A stretch of 64,000 nt of DNA, taken from assembly GCA_003150615.1 (NCBI GenBank), contig QALN01000005.1, forward strand, positions 31,424-95,423. Direction: 5' to 3'. The position numbers and the translations under genes were made by a program. The DNA comes from Flavobacteriales bacterium (GTDB lineage Bacteria; Bacteroidota; Bacteroidia; Flavobacteriales; UBA1820). A model generated the notes under the pieces. The model worked only from the letters and a program-made list of their open reading frames with translations, did not search any database and had not been told where the DNA came from. Positions 18,559 through 27,383 of the stretch are shown here, in pieces; position 1 is the stretch's first letter; each line of letters begins with the position of its first letter.

Positions 18559-18587
18559 TCTAGCGTGAAACCAGAAAAAATATTGAA

Positions 18588-19013
18588 ATGGAAATTGTGT
18601 ATAAAATAGACGGGCATGATTTTAAGGATTACGGCGTTTATGTGTCGGCTTCGCATGGTCTTATAGGAGGGCTTAAACCCAAGAAACGGGTGGAAGTGGA
18701 ATGGGACGACTGCAACGGATATCAAACGGACGATACTCCGATGTATTTCGAGGCGAGGAATATTTCGTTGAATTGTTTTCTGAAAGCATCGGGGGCGGCC
18801 GAATGCATAGAAAAGTCAGAGGCTTTTGCCCGGCTTTTTTATACGGCTTCGGCCAATGTGCTGACGGTTTCGGCCGGAGGGAAGACTCTTTCGTACAATG
18901 TGCGCCTGGCCGATGCGATAGATGTGCAGAAAACGTTTGCCGAGGGGACTATGACGGCTGTTTTTACCCTCAGGCTGGTCGAGCCTGAACCGTCGTTGCC
19001 CGTAGTTTCATGA
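18588..19013 (+). CDS. Isolated protein resembling phage tail components
   Basis: 141 residues, no signal peptide. The N-terminal part (VYKIDGHDFKDYGVYVSASH, then PKKRVEVEWDDCNGYQ and a TPMYFEARNISLNCFL strand) recalls distal-tail or tail-associated proteins of Bacteroidota prophages. The rest is beta-rich and ends LRLVEPEPSLPVVS. It stands alone between susD and the TPR gene with its own near-perfect promoter and no other phage genes beside it. It may be a domesticated tail gene or the last trace of a decayed prophage. Family identity is from resemblance only. Confidence 0.6.
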   Translation: MEIVYKIDGHDFKDYGVYVSASHGLIGGLKPKKRVEVEWDDCNGYQTDDTPMYFEARNISLNCFLKASGAAECIEKSEAFARLFYTASANVLTVSAGGKTLSYNVRLADAIDVQKTFAEGTMTAVFTLRLVEPEPSLPVVS

Positions 19014-19049
19014 TGTGCTTGCGGCATGGACGATATTCGGTTTTTGATG

Positions 19050-19086
19050 AAAAAATTAACCCCGGAGAAAATCCCCGGGGCTAATC
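19050..19086 (-). terminator. Terminator of the exbB-to-TPR operon
   Basis: GC-rich stem CCCCGG / CCGGGG with flanking TTA/TAA pairs. On the minus strand it is followed by TTAATTTTTT, fitting termination of the leftward operon. It lies 33 bases past the TPR stop. Confidence 0.75.
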
Positions 19087-19118
19087 AAAAAAAACGCGTA
19101 CTATGAAAATGAAAGACG

Positions 19119-20741
19119 CTATTTAATGCTCCGAAGAGCCTTGATAGCCGTTTGGTTTTCCGGATCTATTACCAGGATTTTATTCCAATACGTTTTTGAA
19201 GTTTCCATGTCCTCTTTTAGGTAATAGTAATATGCGAGGTAGCTGTACGCTTCTACCAGTTGTTTCTGGTTCCCTTCGGAATCTTCGAGTATCGAACATG
19301 CTTTCTCGTAATACGGTTTTGCCAATCCCATCGTCGTTTCGGGGTCTTTGACTGAATTTATGCGCGCTCGCCAGAAATAACCGAGATAACTGTCCGGCGC
19401 TTTTTCACTTAACACAGCGAAAGCGCTGTCGGCCGCATTTATATATTCGTCCTTGTGTTCCGAATAAACCTGTGACGTGTCGCTGGCGGCATAATAATTA
19501 CACCTGCCGAGCATGAGATAATCCGAAGGCCGTACTTCGTTGCCGCCCGTTTCTATGAATAGTGCGAAATATTTTGCGGCATTGTCATAATCTCCTGTCT
19601 GTTGGTATATTTCGCCGAGTTCGCGGTATAGTTCCGCTTTTTTATTGCCTGTGGAGAGCGCTTTTTCAAATTGCGCCTTGGCCCTTTCGCTGTCGCCGTT
19701 TTTGAGCAGCAGGCGCCCGTAATAGACGTAGTCGAGGTATATGTGTTTGTCTGCTCCGCCTTTATCCATGAATGCCGCTCCCTTTTCGGCTCCTAATGCG
19801 TATTTTCCGAGTTCGAAACAATTGTACATGTATAATCTTTGCATAACGAAGTTTGCCGGGTCGTTTTTGAGGGCTTCTTCGGTTACTTCCATGGATTTTT
19901 CGTAGTTCTTGTTGTAAAACAGGATGGAGGCGTATTTCTCCCGTTCTTCCGGAGAGTAGTAATCGTCGAGAGAGAGGTATTTCTCATAAGCTTGTTCTGC
20001 TTTAGAGAAACGTCCGTTGACATAGTTTACCTCGGCCAGTTCACGGTAGGCCAATGCCGACGACGGGTCGGATGCTATCAACCTGTCGAGCATTTCCACG
20101 GCCAGAGCATAATTGGCGGTGGAGTATAGCTGGGAGTATTTTATGTACGCTTCGTGTTTGGAAGGAGTGAAATATATCGCCTGTTGGTATTGTTCGGCGG
20201 CTTTGCCGTAGTTTTTTTCGGCGGCGAAGATGTCTCCGCGCAGGATATATGCGGCGGAGAGTTTGCCATCTATACCGAGTGCGTCGGTGGCGTATTTTTC
20301 AGCTTGGGCGTAGTCTTTGTTATCGAGGTATGCCCGTCCTGCCAGTACATAAAGTTCCGCGTTCTTTTTGTTTTTCCCGGACAGGATGTCTTTAAAAGCG
20401 CCGGCGGCACCCGTCGGATCGTTTTTTATTTTCAATTTGGCCAGGCCTGTCTTTGCCAAAAATGATGAAGGGTCGGTTTCGAGGCTTTTGCCGTAGTAGT
20501 ATGCGGCGGAGTCTGTCTTGCCTTCCCGGAAATATGTTTCACCAAGGTAAAAGTATACGTCGGATTTATTTCCCGTGTTTTTTCTTAAACCTTCGAGAAG
20601 CAAATGTTTTGCCTGGGCATTGAAGCCGGATTTGTAGTATTCCGTTCCTTTGCTTTCCGTTACGTTTTGTGCGGAAAGCGGAATTGTCATGACCGCAAGG
20701 ATTACTGCGGCGGCACTTGTTTTTGCGATTGTTGTCTTCAT
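19119..20741 (-). CDS. Exported tetratricopeptide-repeat protein in the TonB operon
   Basis: 540 residues with a cleavable signal peptide (AAAVILAVMTIPLSAQ) and TPR repeats over nearly the whole length, for example DVYFYLGETYFREGKTDSAA, ELYVLAGRAYLDNKDYAQAE and ELYRELGEIYQQTGDYDNAA. It is a periplasmic scaffold or protein-interaction module. It is the last gene of the exbB-exbD-exbD-tonB-(small membrane protein)-pstS-like series, 18 bases after the PstS-like stop, and probably helps organise this energy-transducing complex. The partner is not known from sequence. Confidence 0.85.
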   Translation of the reverse strand: MKTTIAKTSAAAVILAVMTIPLSAQNVTESKGTEYYKSGFNAQAKHLLLEGLRKNTGNKSDVYFYLGETYFREGKTDSAAYYYGKSLETDPSSFLAKTGLAKLKIKNDPTGAAGAFKDILSGKNKKNAELYVLAGRAYLDNKDYAQAEKYATDALGIDGKLSAAYILRGDIFAAEKNYGKAAEQYQQAIYFTPSKHEAYIKYSQLYSTANYALAVEMLDRLIASDPSSALAYRELAEVNYVNGRFSKAEQAYEKYLSLDDYYSPEEREKYASILFYNKNYEKSMEVTEEALKNDPANFVMQRLYMYNCFELGKYALGAEKGAAFMDKGGADKHIYLDYVYYGRLLLKNGDSERAKAQFEKALSTGNKKAELYRELGEIYQQTGDYDNAAKYFALFIETGGNEVRPSDYLMLGRCNYYAASDTSQVYSEHKDEYINAADSAFAVLSEKAPDSYLGYFWRARINSVKDPETTMGLAKPYYEKACSILEDSEGNQKQLVEAYSYLAYYYYLKEDMETSKTYWNKILVIDPENQTAIKALRSIK

Positions 20742-20759
20742 AGCGGCGTTTAATTTATG

Positions 20760-21704
20760 TTATATGTTTTCACGGACGTTCACTATTCTAAGCGGCTGGG
20801 TGGCAGGGACTAGACCTGCTCGGAGTATTATGCGTTGCCCCCGGTCGGATGTCAGGAACGATGTAAATCCGGAGGCCAGGCCGCTGCGAGGGTCGGTGAG
20901 CAGTGCGTATACGTCGCGCCTAAGGGGATATTCTCCAAGCGCTATGTAGGCCTGGTACGGTTTGACGCTGTTTTCCGCCGTGGCGTGTTCTTGTTTGGAA
21001 ACCGCCATCACGCGTATCCTGTGGTCGAACCGGGTATTCGATGAGTCTGTTTCCTGGCGGCTTATCCAACTTACCCCGATAACTCCGATGGCTCCAGGTG
21101 TTTTCTCTACATAGTCTATCACCGACGGATTGTCGTTTTGTGCGTATAATGCTCCTGCTAGCGGCTCTGAGGCACATATGGAGTCGATGGAAAAGCGCAC
21201 TGTGCTCGAATTTGGATTGTCGAATACGAGCGACAGTGCGCCCAGTTCAGATTTGGGGTTTATTTGTTGCCACGAGGTGATTTTTCCCGTCAGTATCTTC
21301 TTAAGTACGGGTATGCTTATGAGCGTGTCGGGGTTTTCCCGGTTGACGATAAGAGCTATCGCATCGGTGGCTATTTTTATTTCCTTCGGAAAGAATTTCC
21401 TGTCCTCGAGCGATTGGCGTTCCTGTGCGGAAAGCATGCGCGTAGTTATGGCCAGGCGTACGCTGTCCGTAAGAAGAAGGCTTATCGCTTCCTTTTCGCT
21501 CGTGTTTAGAGGTATGATGCCCGCCATTGTGTATATATTTTCGAACACCTCGGCCTGTTGGGCAATTATGGGAGCGAAACTCTCGTCGGCGCTAATCTCC
21601 ACTACGCCGGTAGTGGCCGTGTCGGTGTATTTGTCTTTGGGGCCGTTGGAACACGATGTTGCAGCAATAATGGCGGCTATGCCCAGTGCGTATTTTTTTA
21701 TCAT
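20760..21704 (-). CDS. PstS-like periplasmic substrate-binding lipoprotein
   Basis: 314 residues with lipoprotein signal MIKKYALGIAAIIAATSC (Cys18). The body matches the PBP-like/PstS family: VEISADESFAPIIAQQAEVF at the start, then AIALIVNRENPDTLISIPVL, VFDNPNSSTVRFSIDSICAS and YPLRRDVYALLTDPRSGLAS. There is no PstCAB transporter nearby; in Bacteroidota this gene commonly sits in the TonB/ExbBD operon. A phosphate-scavenging or sensor-like role is possible. Its ATG overlaps the stop of the preceding small membrane gene by 4 bases. Confidence 0.85.
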   Translation of the reverse strand: MIKKYALGIAAIIAATSCSNGPKDKYTDTATTGVVEISADESFAPIIAQQAEVFENIYTMAGIIPLNTSEKEAISLLLTDSVRLAITTRMLSAQERQSLEDRKFFPKEIKIATDAIALIVNRENPDTLISIPVLKKILTGKITSWQQINPKSELGALSLVFDNPNSSTVRFSIDSICASEPLAGALYAQNDNPSVIDYVEKTPGAIGVIGVSWISRQETDSSNTRFDHRIRVMAVSKQEHATAENSVKPYQAYIALGEYPLRRDVYALLTDPRSGLASGFTSFLTSDRGQRIILRAGLVPATQPLRIVNVRENI

Positions 21705-21901
21705 TGTTCGTCCCTGTTTTTAGTTTCTTTTATCAGTCTGTATCCTCTCCATAATGCGTAAAGGAACAGAAGTGCGCCCGCCGTCAGACGTACGGGGCGG
21801 GAAAAATCGCTTGCGAAAAACGGTGAGAACGCTATGGCGTATGCCAGGGCGAAATAGAAAACCACCATTACCGCTGCGAATATGTATGCAGGTTTTCTCA
21901 T
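21701..21901 (-). CDS. Small two-helix membrane protein in the TonB operon
   Basis: 66 residues with two hydrophobic helices (AYIFAAVMVVFYFALAYAIA and LTAGALLFLYALWRGYRL) and a short charged tail. The 4-base ATGA overlap with the PstS-like gene shows it is translated as part of the operon. Function unknown; a membrane partner of the ExbB/ExbD/TonB motor is a context-based guess. Confidence 0.75.
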   Translation of the reverse strand: MRKPAYIFAAVMVVFYFALAYAIAFSPFFASDFSRPVRLTAGALLFLYALWRGYRLIKETKNRDEQ

Positions 21902-21938
21902 AGTACGTTTGTCTTTCTTTGTAATACGATGTGCGTTT

Positions 21939-21976
21939 TAAAAAAATCCGGCCCTGGCCTTTGTCTAGGGCCGGAT
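21939..21976 (-). terminator. Intra-operon terminator or attenuator after tonB
   Basis: Perfect 10-bp stem ATCCGGCCCT / AGGGCCGGAT (21946-21955, 21967-21976). On the minus strand a T7 run follows. It lies between tonB and the small membrane gene and should reduce expression of the last three genes relative to the motor genes. Confidence 0.8.
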
Positions 21977-22002
21977 CGGAGGAAACGGTTATCTCTGAGC
22001 CG

Positions 22003-22818
22003 TTACCTTTCCGCTATTTGGAACAGGATGGGCACTACGAAATATACCGAAACCGCTCTGCCGTTCTGTTTCCCCGGAATCCATCGCGGCATGGATTTTA
22101 CCACGCGCAGCGCTTCCTTGTCGCAGGCGTCGCTTATACCGCGCGCTATCGTCACGTCCGTTATTTCCCCGGTTTTGGATACGACGAATTGTATGAATAC
22201 CCGGCCTTGTGTTCCGGTTTCGAGCGCTACGTAAGGATATACCAGGTGTTCGCGTATGTATTTGTACATTGCCTCTTCACCTCCAGGGAACTGGGGTTTT
22301 TCCTCCACCGCATAGGTTTGCATTACCTCTTCCACGTCCTGGGCTATTTCCTTGAGTTCGGCTATGTCTTTACCGTGTTCCTCGTCGTTGCCTTTTACGT
22401 CGGCGATGGAAATAGCTACTTTGGATTCGATTATTTCTTCCTGGGATTTTATCTCATCCTCTTCGCGTACTTCCTCATCTTTTTTTATGACGGGCGCGGT
22501 GAATTTTATCGAACTTTTAAGGGGCGGCGGCGGTGGGGCGTCAACTTTTTTGATTTCGTCGTTGTTCTTTACCTCAGGTGGCGGCAGTTTGGAAATGGTT
22601 GTCACTTCCGTTATTACAACCTTGTCCTGTTTCGGCGTGACGAATGTCATAACCGCCTTTAGAGATATGAGAAGCACGACGATAAGGGCCACTATGATCA
22701 TGGCCGTAGTGTGTCTTCGGGGAGATGTGCGGCGCATCTGATATGCACCGTACTCTTTGTTTTTATCTTCAAAAACCAGTTCGCACCAATCTTTTGAAGT
22801 CAGATCTATCTTAGCCAT
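22003..22818 (-). CDS. tonB: Energy transducer TonB
   Basis: Inner-membrane protein that carries energy from the ExbB-ExbD motor to outer-membrane receptors such as the BtuB and SusC proteins in this window. It has 271 residues: a cytoplasmic N-terminus (WCELVFEDKNKEYGAYQMRR), one membrane helix (TAMIIVALIVVLLISLKAVM), a periplasmic proline/charged linker (VDAPPPPPLK), and the C-terminal TonB domain with YPYVALETGTQGRVFIQFVV and RVVKSMPRWIPGKQNGRAV. It follows two exbD genes in the usual order. Confidence 0.95.
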   Translation of the reverse strand: MAKIDLTSKDWCELVFEDKNKEYGAYQMRRTSPRRHTTAMIIVALIVVLLISLKAVMTFVTPKQDKVVITEVTTISKLPPPEVKNNDEIKKVDAPPPPPLKSSIKFTAPVIKKDEEVREEDEIKSQEEIIESKVAISIADVKGNDEEHGKDIAELKEIAQDVEEVMQTYAVEEKPQFPGGEEAMYKYIREHLVYPYVALETGTQGRVFIQFVVSKTGEITDVTIARGISDACDKEALRVVKSMPRWIPGKQNGRAVSVYFVVPILFQIAER

Positions 22819-22842
22819 TTTTCTTCCGATTGATGATGATTC

Positions 22843-23511
22843 CTATTGTTTTACAGCCTGCTGGGCAGGATCCGCTATCTGTTGTGTGAGTTTGCCCGAG
22901 GTTTCGAGGTTTTCGATCAGCCATTTATCGCCGGGCGTGATGTCCACTATGGCGTATTTGCTTATGTTGCATATTTGCATTTCGTCGAGCGCGTCTATCA
23001 GATTCTTGTAATTGGCCCCATCGGTGGCTTTTATCATTACCACAGGAGAGGACTTGTCTTTTTTTATCTCAGAAGCCTGTGTTTTGAACTCTTCGTCGGA
23101 TAATTTGCGTTCTTCCTTTTGGTGTTTCAGTTCGCGCATTTTTTCCATTACCGTACTGTTGCGCTGAAGCAGCAGGGCGCGGAGCCCGTCGGCATCGTAT
23201 GAGGTGCGTTTGAGGGAATTGTAATCCCGGTAATCCGGCTCGCCGGTATAGTAGTACACTTTGCCTTCGTCGCCCAGAATGAGCGTTATGGCACGTGAAG
23301 CCTGTACCTTGGTTTGTTCTTCTTCCGAAACTTTGTCGTTGGTAGGCATGCTTATTTCCATAGTCTGAGGCTTGCTGAGCGAAGTGCAGAGCATGAAGAA
23401 AGTTATAAGAAGCATGTTCATGTCCACCATAGGGGTAAAGTCCAGGCGGGTATTGATTTTCTTCTGTTTGCCTTTCTTTTTGCCGCTGTCTTTTTCTTGT
23501 ATATCTGCCAT
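22843..23511 (-). CDS. exbD: Biopolymer transporter ExbD (second copy)
   Basis: 222 residues. The N-terminal membrane helix contains the conserved proton-path aspartate context DFTPMVDMNMLLITFFMLCT. The periplasmic domain is longer than usual, with a charged insert around residues 75-140. It partners ExbB and TonB in the proton-motive-force motor. Tandem exbD genes are usual for Bacteroidota. Confidence 0.92.
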   Translation of the reverse strand: MADIQEKDSGKKKGKQKKINTRLDFTPMVDMNMLLITFFMLCTSLSKPQTMEISMPTNDKVSEEEQTKVQASRAITLILGDEGKVYYYTGEPDYRDYNSLKRTSYDADGLRALLLQRNSTVMEKMRELKHQKEERKLSDEEFKTQASEIKKDKSSPVVMIKATDGANYKNLIDALDEMQICNISKYAIVDITPGDKWLIENLETSGKLTQQIADPAQQAVKQ

Positions 23512-23530
23512 GATATTTGTTTTTTAGCCT

Positions 23531-24145
23531 TTAAAGGTCGTCGGTGTTGACGGTTTTAAGGGTCGTTATCAGGTTATAGCGGTTTTCGCGGAGGTCCTGA
23601 AGGGAGTTCATAACACCTCGGATACGGGGGTATGGGGTGTATTGGTCCGCTTTTATGGCTATGGTAAGGTCTTTCCCGTTTTGCAGGCGGGCTTCCTTTA
23701 CCCATACTTTGAACTGGTTGTCCAGGCTGTCGCACGGTACGCCGTAGTCTTTCAGACTGGCGTCCTGTATGTCGGCAGGCAGGGCCAGGAATTGTTTCAT
23801 GTTTTCGATAGGCACGCCGAAGGAATTCATCAGTTTGAATTTGTTAAGCTCTTCCCGTGTGAATTCTATTCCGTAGTGCTCGCCTACTTTCTTTAGCACT
23901 TCCACCCTGTCTTCCTGTTTGTCGAGTCCTAAAAATACTTTTCCCGTGTGGTCTATGAGTATTTGCAGGACATTCACTTCGGGTATCTTTATCTCCGATA
24001 CCGATGCCGGAGTGGATACTATGACAGGTTCTTTCTGTACGAACGTGGAGGTGAGCATAAAGAAAGTGAGCAATAGTACCGTCACGTCGCTCATGGCGGT
24101 CATGTCGATAACGGTACTTTTTCTCTTTACTTTTACTTTAGGCAT
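23531..24145 (-). CDS. exbD: Biopolymer transporter ExbD (first copy)
   Basis: 204 residues. The membrane helix has the conserved motif IDMTAMSDVTVLLLTFFMLT, followed by a periplasmic domain ending PRIRGVMNSLQDLRENRYNL. It is 28 bases after exbB and 19 bases before the second exbD. The two copies differ throughout, so they are likely to form a mixed ExbD pair instead of being redundant. Confidence 0.92.
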   Translation of the reverse strand: MPKVKVKRKSTVIDMTAMSDVTVLLLTFFMLTSTFVQKEPVIVSTPASVSEIKIPEVNVLQILIDHTGKVFLGLDKQEDRVEVLKKVGEHYGIEFTREELNKFKLMNSFGVPIENMKQFLALPADIQDASLKDYGVPCDSLDNQFKVWVKEARLQNGKDLTIAIKADQYTPYPRIRGVMNSLQDLRENRYNLITTLKTVNTDDL

Positions 24146-24173
24146 GGTTCCTTGCGTTTTTGCTAGGTTCGTA

Positions 24174-24986
24174 TTAGTTGTGCTTGGCGGCGAATGTCTG
24201 TACCAGGCTGAAGCCCACTTCGTCTATGCAATAGGTTATGCTGTCTATCTTGCTGGTAAAGAAGTTGTACGATATTACGGCCAGTGCTCCGGTGGCTATA
24301 CCGAATGCGGTGTTGATAAGCGCTTCGGAAATACCGGTAGAAAGCGCTATCGTATCGGGCGAGCCTGCATTGGCCAGCGCGGCGAACGAACGTATCATGC
24401 CGATGACGGTTCCAAGGAGTCCCATGAGCGTTCCCAGTGTGGTTATCGTGGCTATAACGCCGAGGTTTTGTTCCAGCATGGGCAATTCCAGTGCGGTGGC
24501 CTCTTCTATTTCTTTCTGTATCGACAGGGTCTTCTGATCCTTGGACATGGTATTGTCGTTCTCCATTTCCTGGTATTTTCTCAGGGCTGATTTTACGACA
24601 TTAGCTATCGACCCTTTTTGTTTATCGCACAGGCTGTGCGCCTTTTGCAGATCACCGTGCATAAGGGCTTCTTTGATGTTCTGTACGAATTTTGTCATGT
24701 TTCCTCGGCCTTTTGCCCGGCTGATGGCAAACCAACGTTCAAAGCTGAGCACCAGTACTGTCAGAAGCAATGTCTGGATTACAGGTACGATGATGCCCCC
24801 TTTGTAGATGGTTCCCAACAGGTCGCCTGGAAGCGGGTGATTGGCAGGGTCTCCGTTCATAAAGTGCGACGGGTCGCCGAAGACGTATTTGAACAGCAGG
24901 CAGGCTACGATGAAACAGAAAACGATTACTATCGGAGCAGATCCTATGCCTGCGAATGATTTGTTTTTTTTAGTCTTGGAATTCAT
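24174..24986 (-). CDS. exbB: MotA/TolQ/ExbB proton channel family protein
   Basis: Five-fold membrane motor component of the TonB system. The preferred start at 24986 (MNSKTKKNKS) gives 270 residues; in-frame starts at 25040 and 25076 also exist, but only 24986 is preceded by the A-rich stretch typical of Bacteroidota translation starts. It has membrane helices (APIVIVFCFIVACLLFKYVF, GGIIVPVIQTLLLTVLVLSF) and the conserved C-terminal pair (LGVIATITTLGTLMGLLGTV, ALINTAFGIATGALAVISYN). It heads the exbB-exbD-exbD-tonB operon. Confidence 0.92.
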   Translation of the reverse strand: MNSKTKKNKSFAGIGSAPIVIVFCFIVACLLFKYVFGDPSHFMNGDPANHPLPGDLLGTIYKGGIIVPVIQTLLLTVLVLSFERWFAISRAKGRGNMTKFVQNIKEALMHGDLQKAHSLCDKQKGSIANVVKSALRKYQEMENDNTMSKDQKTLSIQKEIEEATALELPMLEQNLGVIATITTLGTLMGLLGTVIGMIRSFAALANAGSPDTIALSTGISEALINTAFGIATGALAVISYNFFTSKIDSITYCIDEVGFSLVQTFAAKHN

Positions 24987-25276
24987 AATACAGGTGTTTT
25001 TTGATTTGTTTTTTTCTGACGTTTTTTCGGTTGTTTCCATAATGCGGATAATACGGCGGTGTATGCGTTTCCCCATTGAAAGCTTTTGCGCGCAGCGTTA
25101 AGGCGTGGTGGTAGGGAGCATGCGCCGGTTTGGTCCGTGCCTGTTCGGGTTTTTTAAGGCGCGGTTGTTGTACGGTCTGTGTTGAAATAAAATGAGGATG
25201 CGCCGGGCATGTGTCGGTTTATCGGCCCGAAGCTGGCAAACCCGTTATGCGCGGTAGGAAATACGTGGCGGATGTA

Positions 25277-25693
25277 TCAGATTATTATTTTCCGCAGATA
25301 GTAACAAAACCCGCAGGATGAATAGCGTATGCCCATAAAATCGGCGTAAAAGCTTATCCTGGCGGGTTTTGGGTTAAACGAAGAAACTGTTTTTTTTATG
25401 ATGTGGGTTGGGGTTGTATTTTCATAAAATTCCGTACTTCTCAGATCGTGCCTGGGGTACAGTTCGGATACTGCCATTGACAGCATTCTTGTGCCGCTGC
25501 CGTTGAAGTTAAGTACTTCGGCAGAGCCGGGATTGTCCGAGCCGGCATCTGAGAAAACGTATGTGTTTTTTTCCGCGCGAAGAACCATCGGAGCGTAGCC
25601 TTTATCGCTTGCCGATGCCAGGCACGATACAAAGCCGACTCCTATCGTAAACAGGAGCATTACAAATGCCGTATATTTGCCTGATGTTTTCAT
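25277..25693 (-). CDS. Hypothetical exported protein, probable lipoprotein
   Basis: 138 residues. The N-terminus (KYTAFVMLLFTIGVGFVSC) looks like a lipoprotein signal with Cys24. The rest is polar, has no recognisable domain, and ends in the unusual hydrophobic/cysteine tail YSSCGFCYYLRKIII. It stands alone between exbB and the divergent MATE gene. I do not recognise it; an expressed small envelope protein is plausible. Confidence 0.5.
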   Translation of the reverse strand: MKTSGKYTAFVMLLFTIGVGFVSCLASASDKGYAPMVLRAEKNTYVFSDAGSDNPGSAEVLNFNGSGTRMLSMAVSELYPRHDLRSTEFYENTTPTHIIKKTVSSFNPKPARISFYADFMGIRYSSCGFCYYLRKIII

Positions 25694-25780
25694 TGCGCGT
25701 TTCTTTTAATTCAAAAGTATACATCTTTGACCTGGCTATTGTAAAGTAATCGTTAACTTATGTTTTTATTATTGTTCATT

Positions 25781-25810
25781 TTTGAAGGGTAAACAATAGT
25801 TATATGTTTG
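25781..25810 (+). promoter_or_regulatory. Possible promoter of the MATE operon
   Basis: TTTG (25781-25784), 18 bases, then TATGTTTG (25803-25810). The spacer is one base short of the usual range, and it would leave a leader of about 175 bases. Confidence 0.35.
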
Positions 25811-25992
25811 TAAAACAGTGTGTTGTATTTGTGAGGTGGGTTTTGGTTTCACGACAGGCACTGCATGAGGTGTGCGGATAACCGTACATTATGCTGTTTT
25901 TTACATGCGCTTAGGCTTTTTTATCACTGTGTGAAAAATATTTTGAATGTTTTATATTAATCGTGACCTTTGCCTAAGGAAAAGAAATAGAT

Positions 25993-27375
25993 ATGCAAGG
26001 GAATAACAATCCGCTGACACTCGGTACAGAGAGTGTTAAAAAACTCCTTTTAAGATACGCCATACCCTCCATAGTAGCTATGTTGTCGTCTTCTCTTTAC
26101 AATATGATAGACAGCATATTCATCGGTCATGGCGTAGGGGCTATGGCAATATCTGGCTTGGCAATAACAATGCCGATAATGAACGTGATAGCCGCGTTGG
26201 GTACGCTGGTTAGCGTGGGCGGTGCTACGCTTATGTCTGTGAAAATGGGGCAGGGCGATAAAAAAAGCGCCGAATACATACTCAGCAACGTACTTATGCT
26301 CAATGTTATAATAGGTCTTTGTCTTACGGCTGCCGGGGTGATATTTCTGGACGATATATTGTATTTTTTCGGTGCGAGCGAAAATACCATCCCTTATGCG
26401 CGGGAATTCATGCATATAATACTTTCCGGTACGGCCGTAACCCATGTTTATCTCGGACTGAACGATATGTTGCGGGCTTCCGGTTATCCGGGAAAAGCCA
26501 TGGGTGTGATACTTACCGCCATAGCTATAAACTGTGTGCTCAATCCGCTGTTTATATTCGGGTTCAAATGGGGTATAGCCGGTTCGGCATTCGCTACGGT
26601 GATAGCTCAGACGGTGGCAATGAGTATAGAATTGGTGCATTTCATGCGGAATAAACATTTCATACATTTTGAAAGAAAAATGTTCGGGCTGAAGGCTCAT
26701 ATAGTGAAAGGCATTTTTTCGATAGGAGTGTCGCCTTTCCTTATGAACATATGCGCCAGCATAGTGGTAATTTTTATCAACAAGAGCCTTATGACATACG
26801 GGGGAGACTTCTATGTAGGTGCTTACGGCATCATAAACCGCGTGCTTATGGTGTTCATAATGATTGTGATAGGCCTCAACCAGGGCATGCAGCCGATAGT
26901 GGGCTACAATTTCGGAGCGCGTAAGTTCGACCGTGTGGCCCGTGCATTGAGATATGCCATATTCGCTGCCGTGGCTGTCACTACCTCCGGTTTCCTTATG
27001 GCCGAGATATTCCCTCATCTTTTGGCAAATATGTTTACCGGTGACCAGGAATTGATAGACATAGCTTCGCACGGTATGAGGATAGTGCTGATAATGTTCC
27101 CGATAGTAGGTTTCCAGATGGTAACGGCAAACTTCTTCCAGTCGATAGGCAAGGTGCGTAAGGCTATCCTGTTGTCGCTGACAAGGCAGATGCTCTTTTT
27201 GGTGCCGCTTCTGATTATCCTGCCGCGTTTTATGGGTACTCTCGGGGTGTGGATAAGCATGCCTATCGCCGACAGTCTGGCTACGGTGCTTGCCGTGTTC
27301 CTGCTCACCCGCCAGATGAAAAAATTCAGGGAAAATAACGACAATGACAATAATTTGAAAACCAAATTGATATAG
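25993..27375 (+). CDS. MATE family multidrug/cation efflux transporter
   Basis: Inner-membrane antiporter of the MATE/NorM-DinF superfamily; 460 residues, about 12 membrane helices. Characteristic segments: the start LGTESVKKLLLRYAIPSIVA, helix 1 loop SSLYNMIDSIFIGHGVGAMA, and the mid-protein NRVLMVFIMIVIGLNQGMQP with IVGYNFGARKFDRV, which is the repeat signature of the second half. It is followed 8 bases later by the cytidylate-kinase-like gene, so the two are co-transcribed. Substrate unknown. Confidence 0.93.
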   Translation: MQGNNNPLTLGTESVKKLLLRYAIPSIVAMLSSSLYNMIDSIFIGHGVGAMAISGLAITMPIMNVIAALGTLVSVGGATLMSVKMGQGDKKSAEYILSNVLMLNVIIGLCLTAAGVIFLDDILYFFGASENTIPYAREFMHIILSGTAVTHVYLGLNDMLRASGYPGKAMGVILTAIAINCVLNPLFIFGFKWGIAGSAFATVIAQTVAMSIELVHFMRNKHFIHFERKMFGLKAHIVKGIFSIGVSPFLMNICASIVVIFINKSLMTYGGDFYVGAYGIINRVLMVFIMIVIGLNQGMQPIVGYNFGARKFDRVARALRYAIFAAVAVTTSGFLMAEIFPHLLANMFTGDQELIDIASHGMRIVLIMFPIVGFQMVTANFFQSIGKVRKAILLSLTRQMLFLVPLLIILPRFMGTLGVWISMPIADSLATVLAVFLLTRQMKKFRENNDNDNNLKTKLI

Positions 27376-27383
27376 AAATAACT

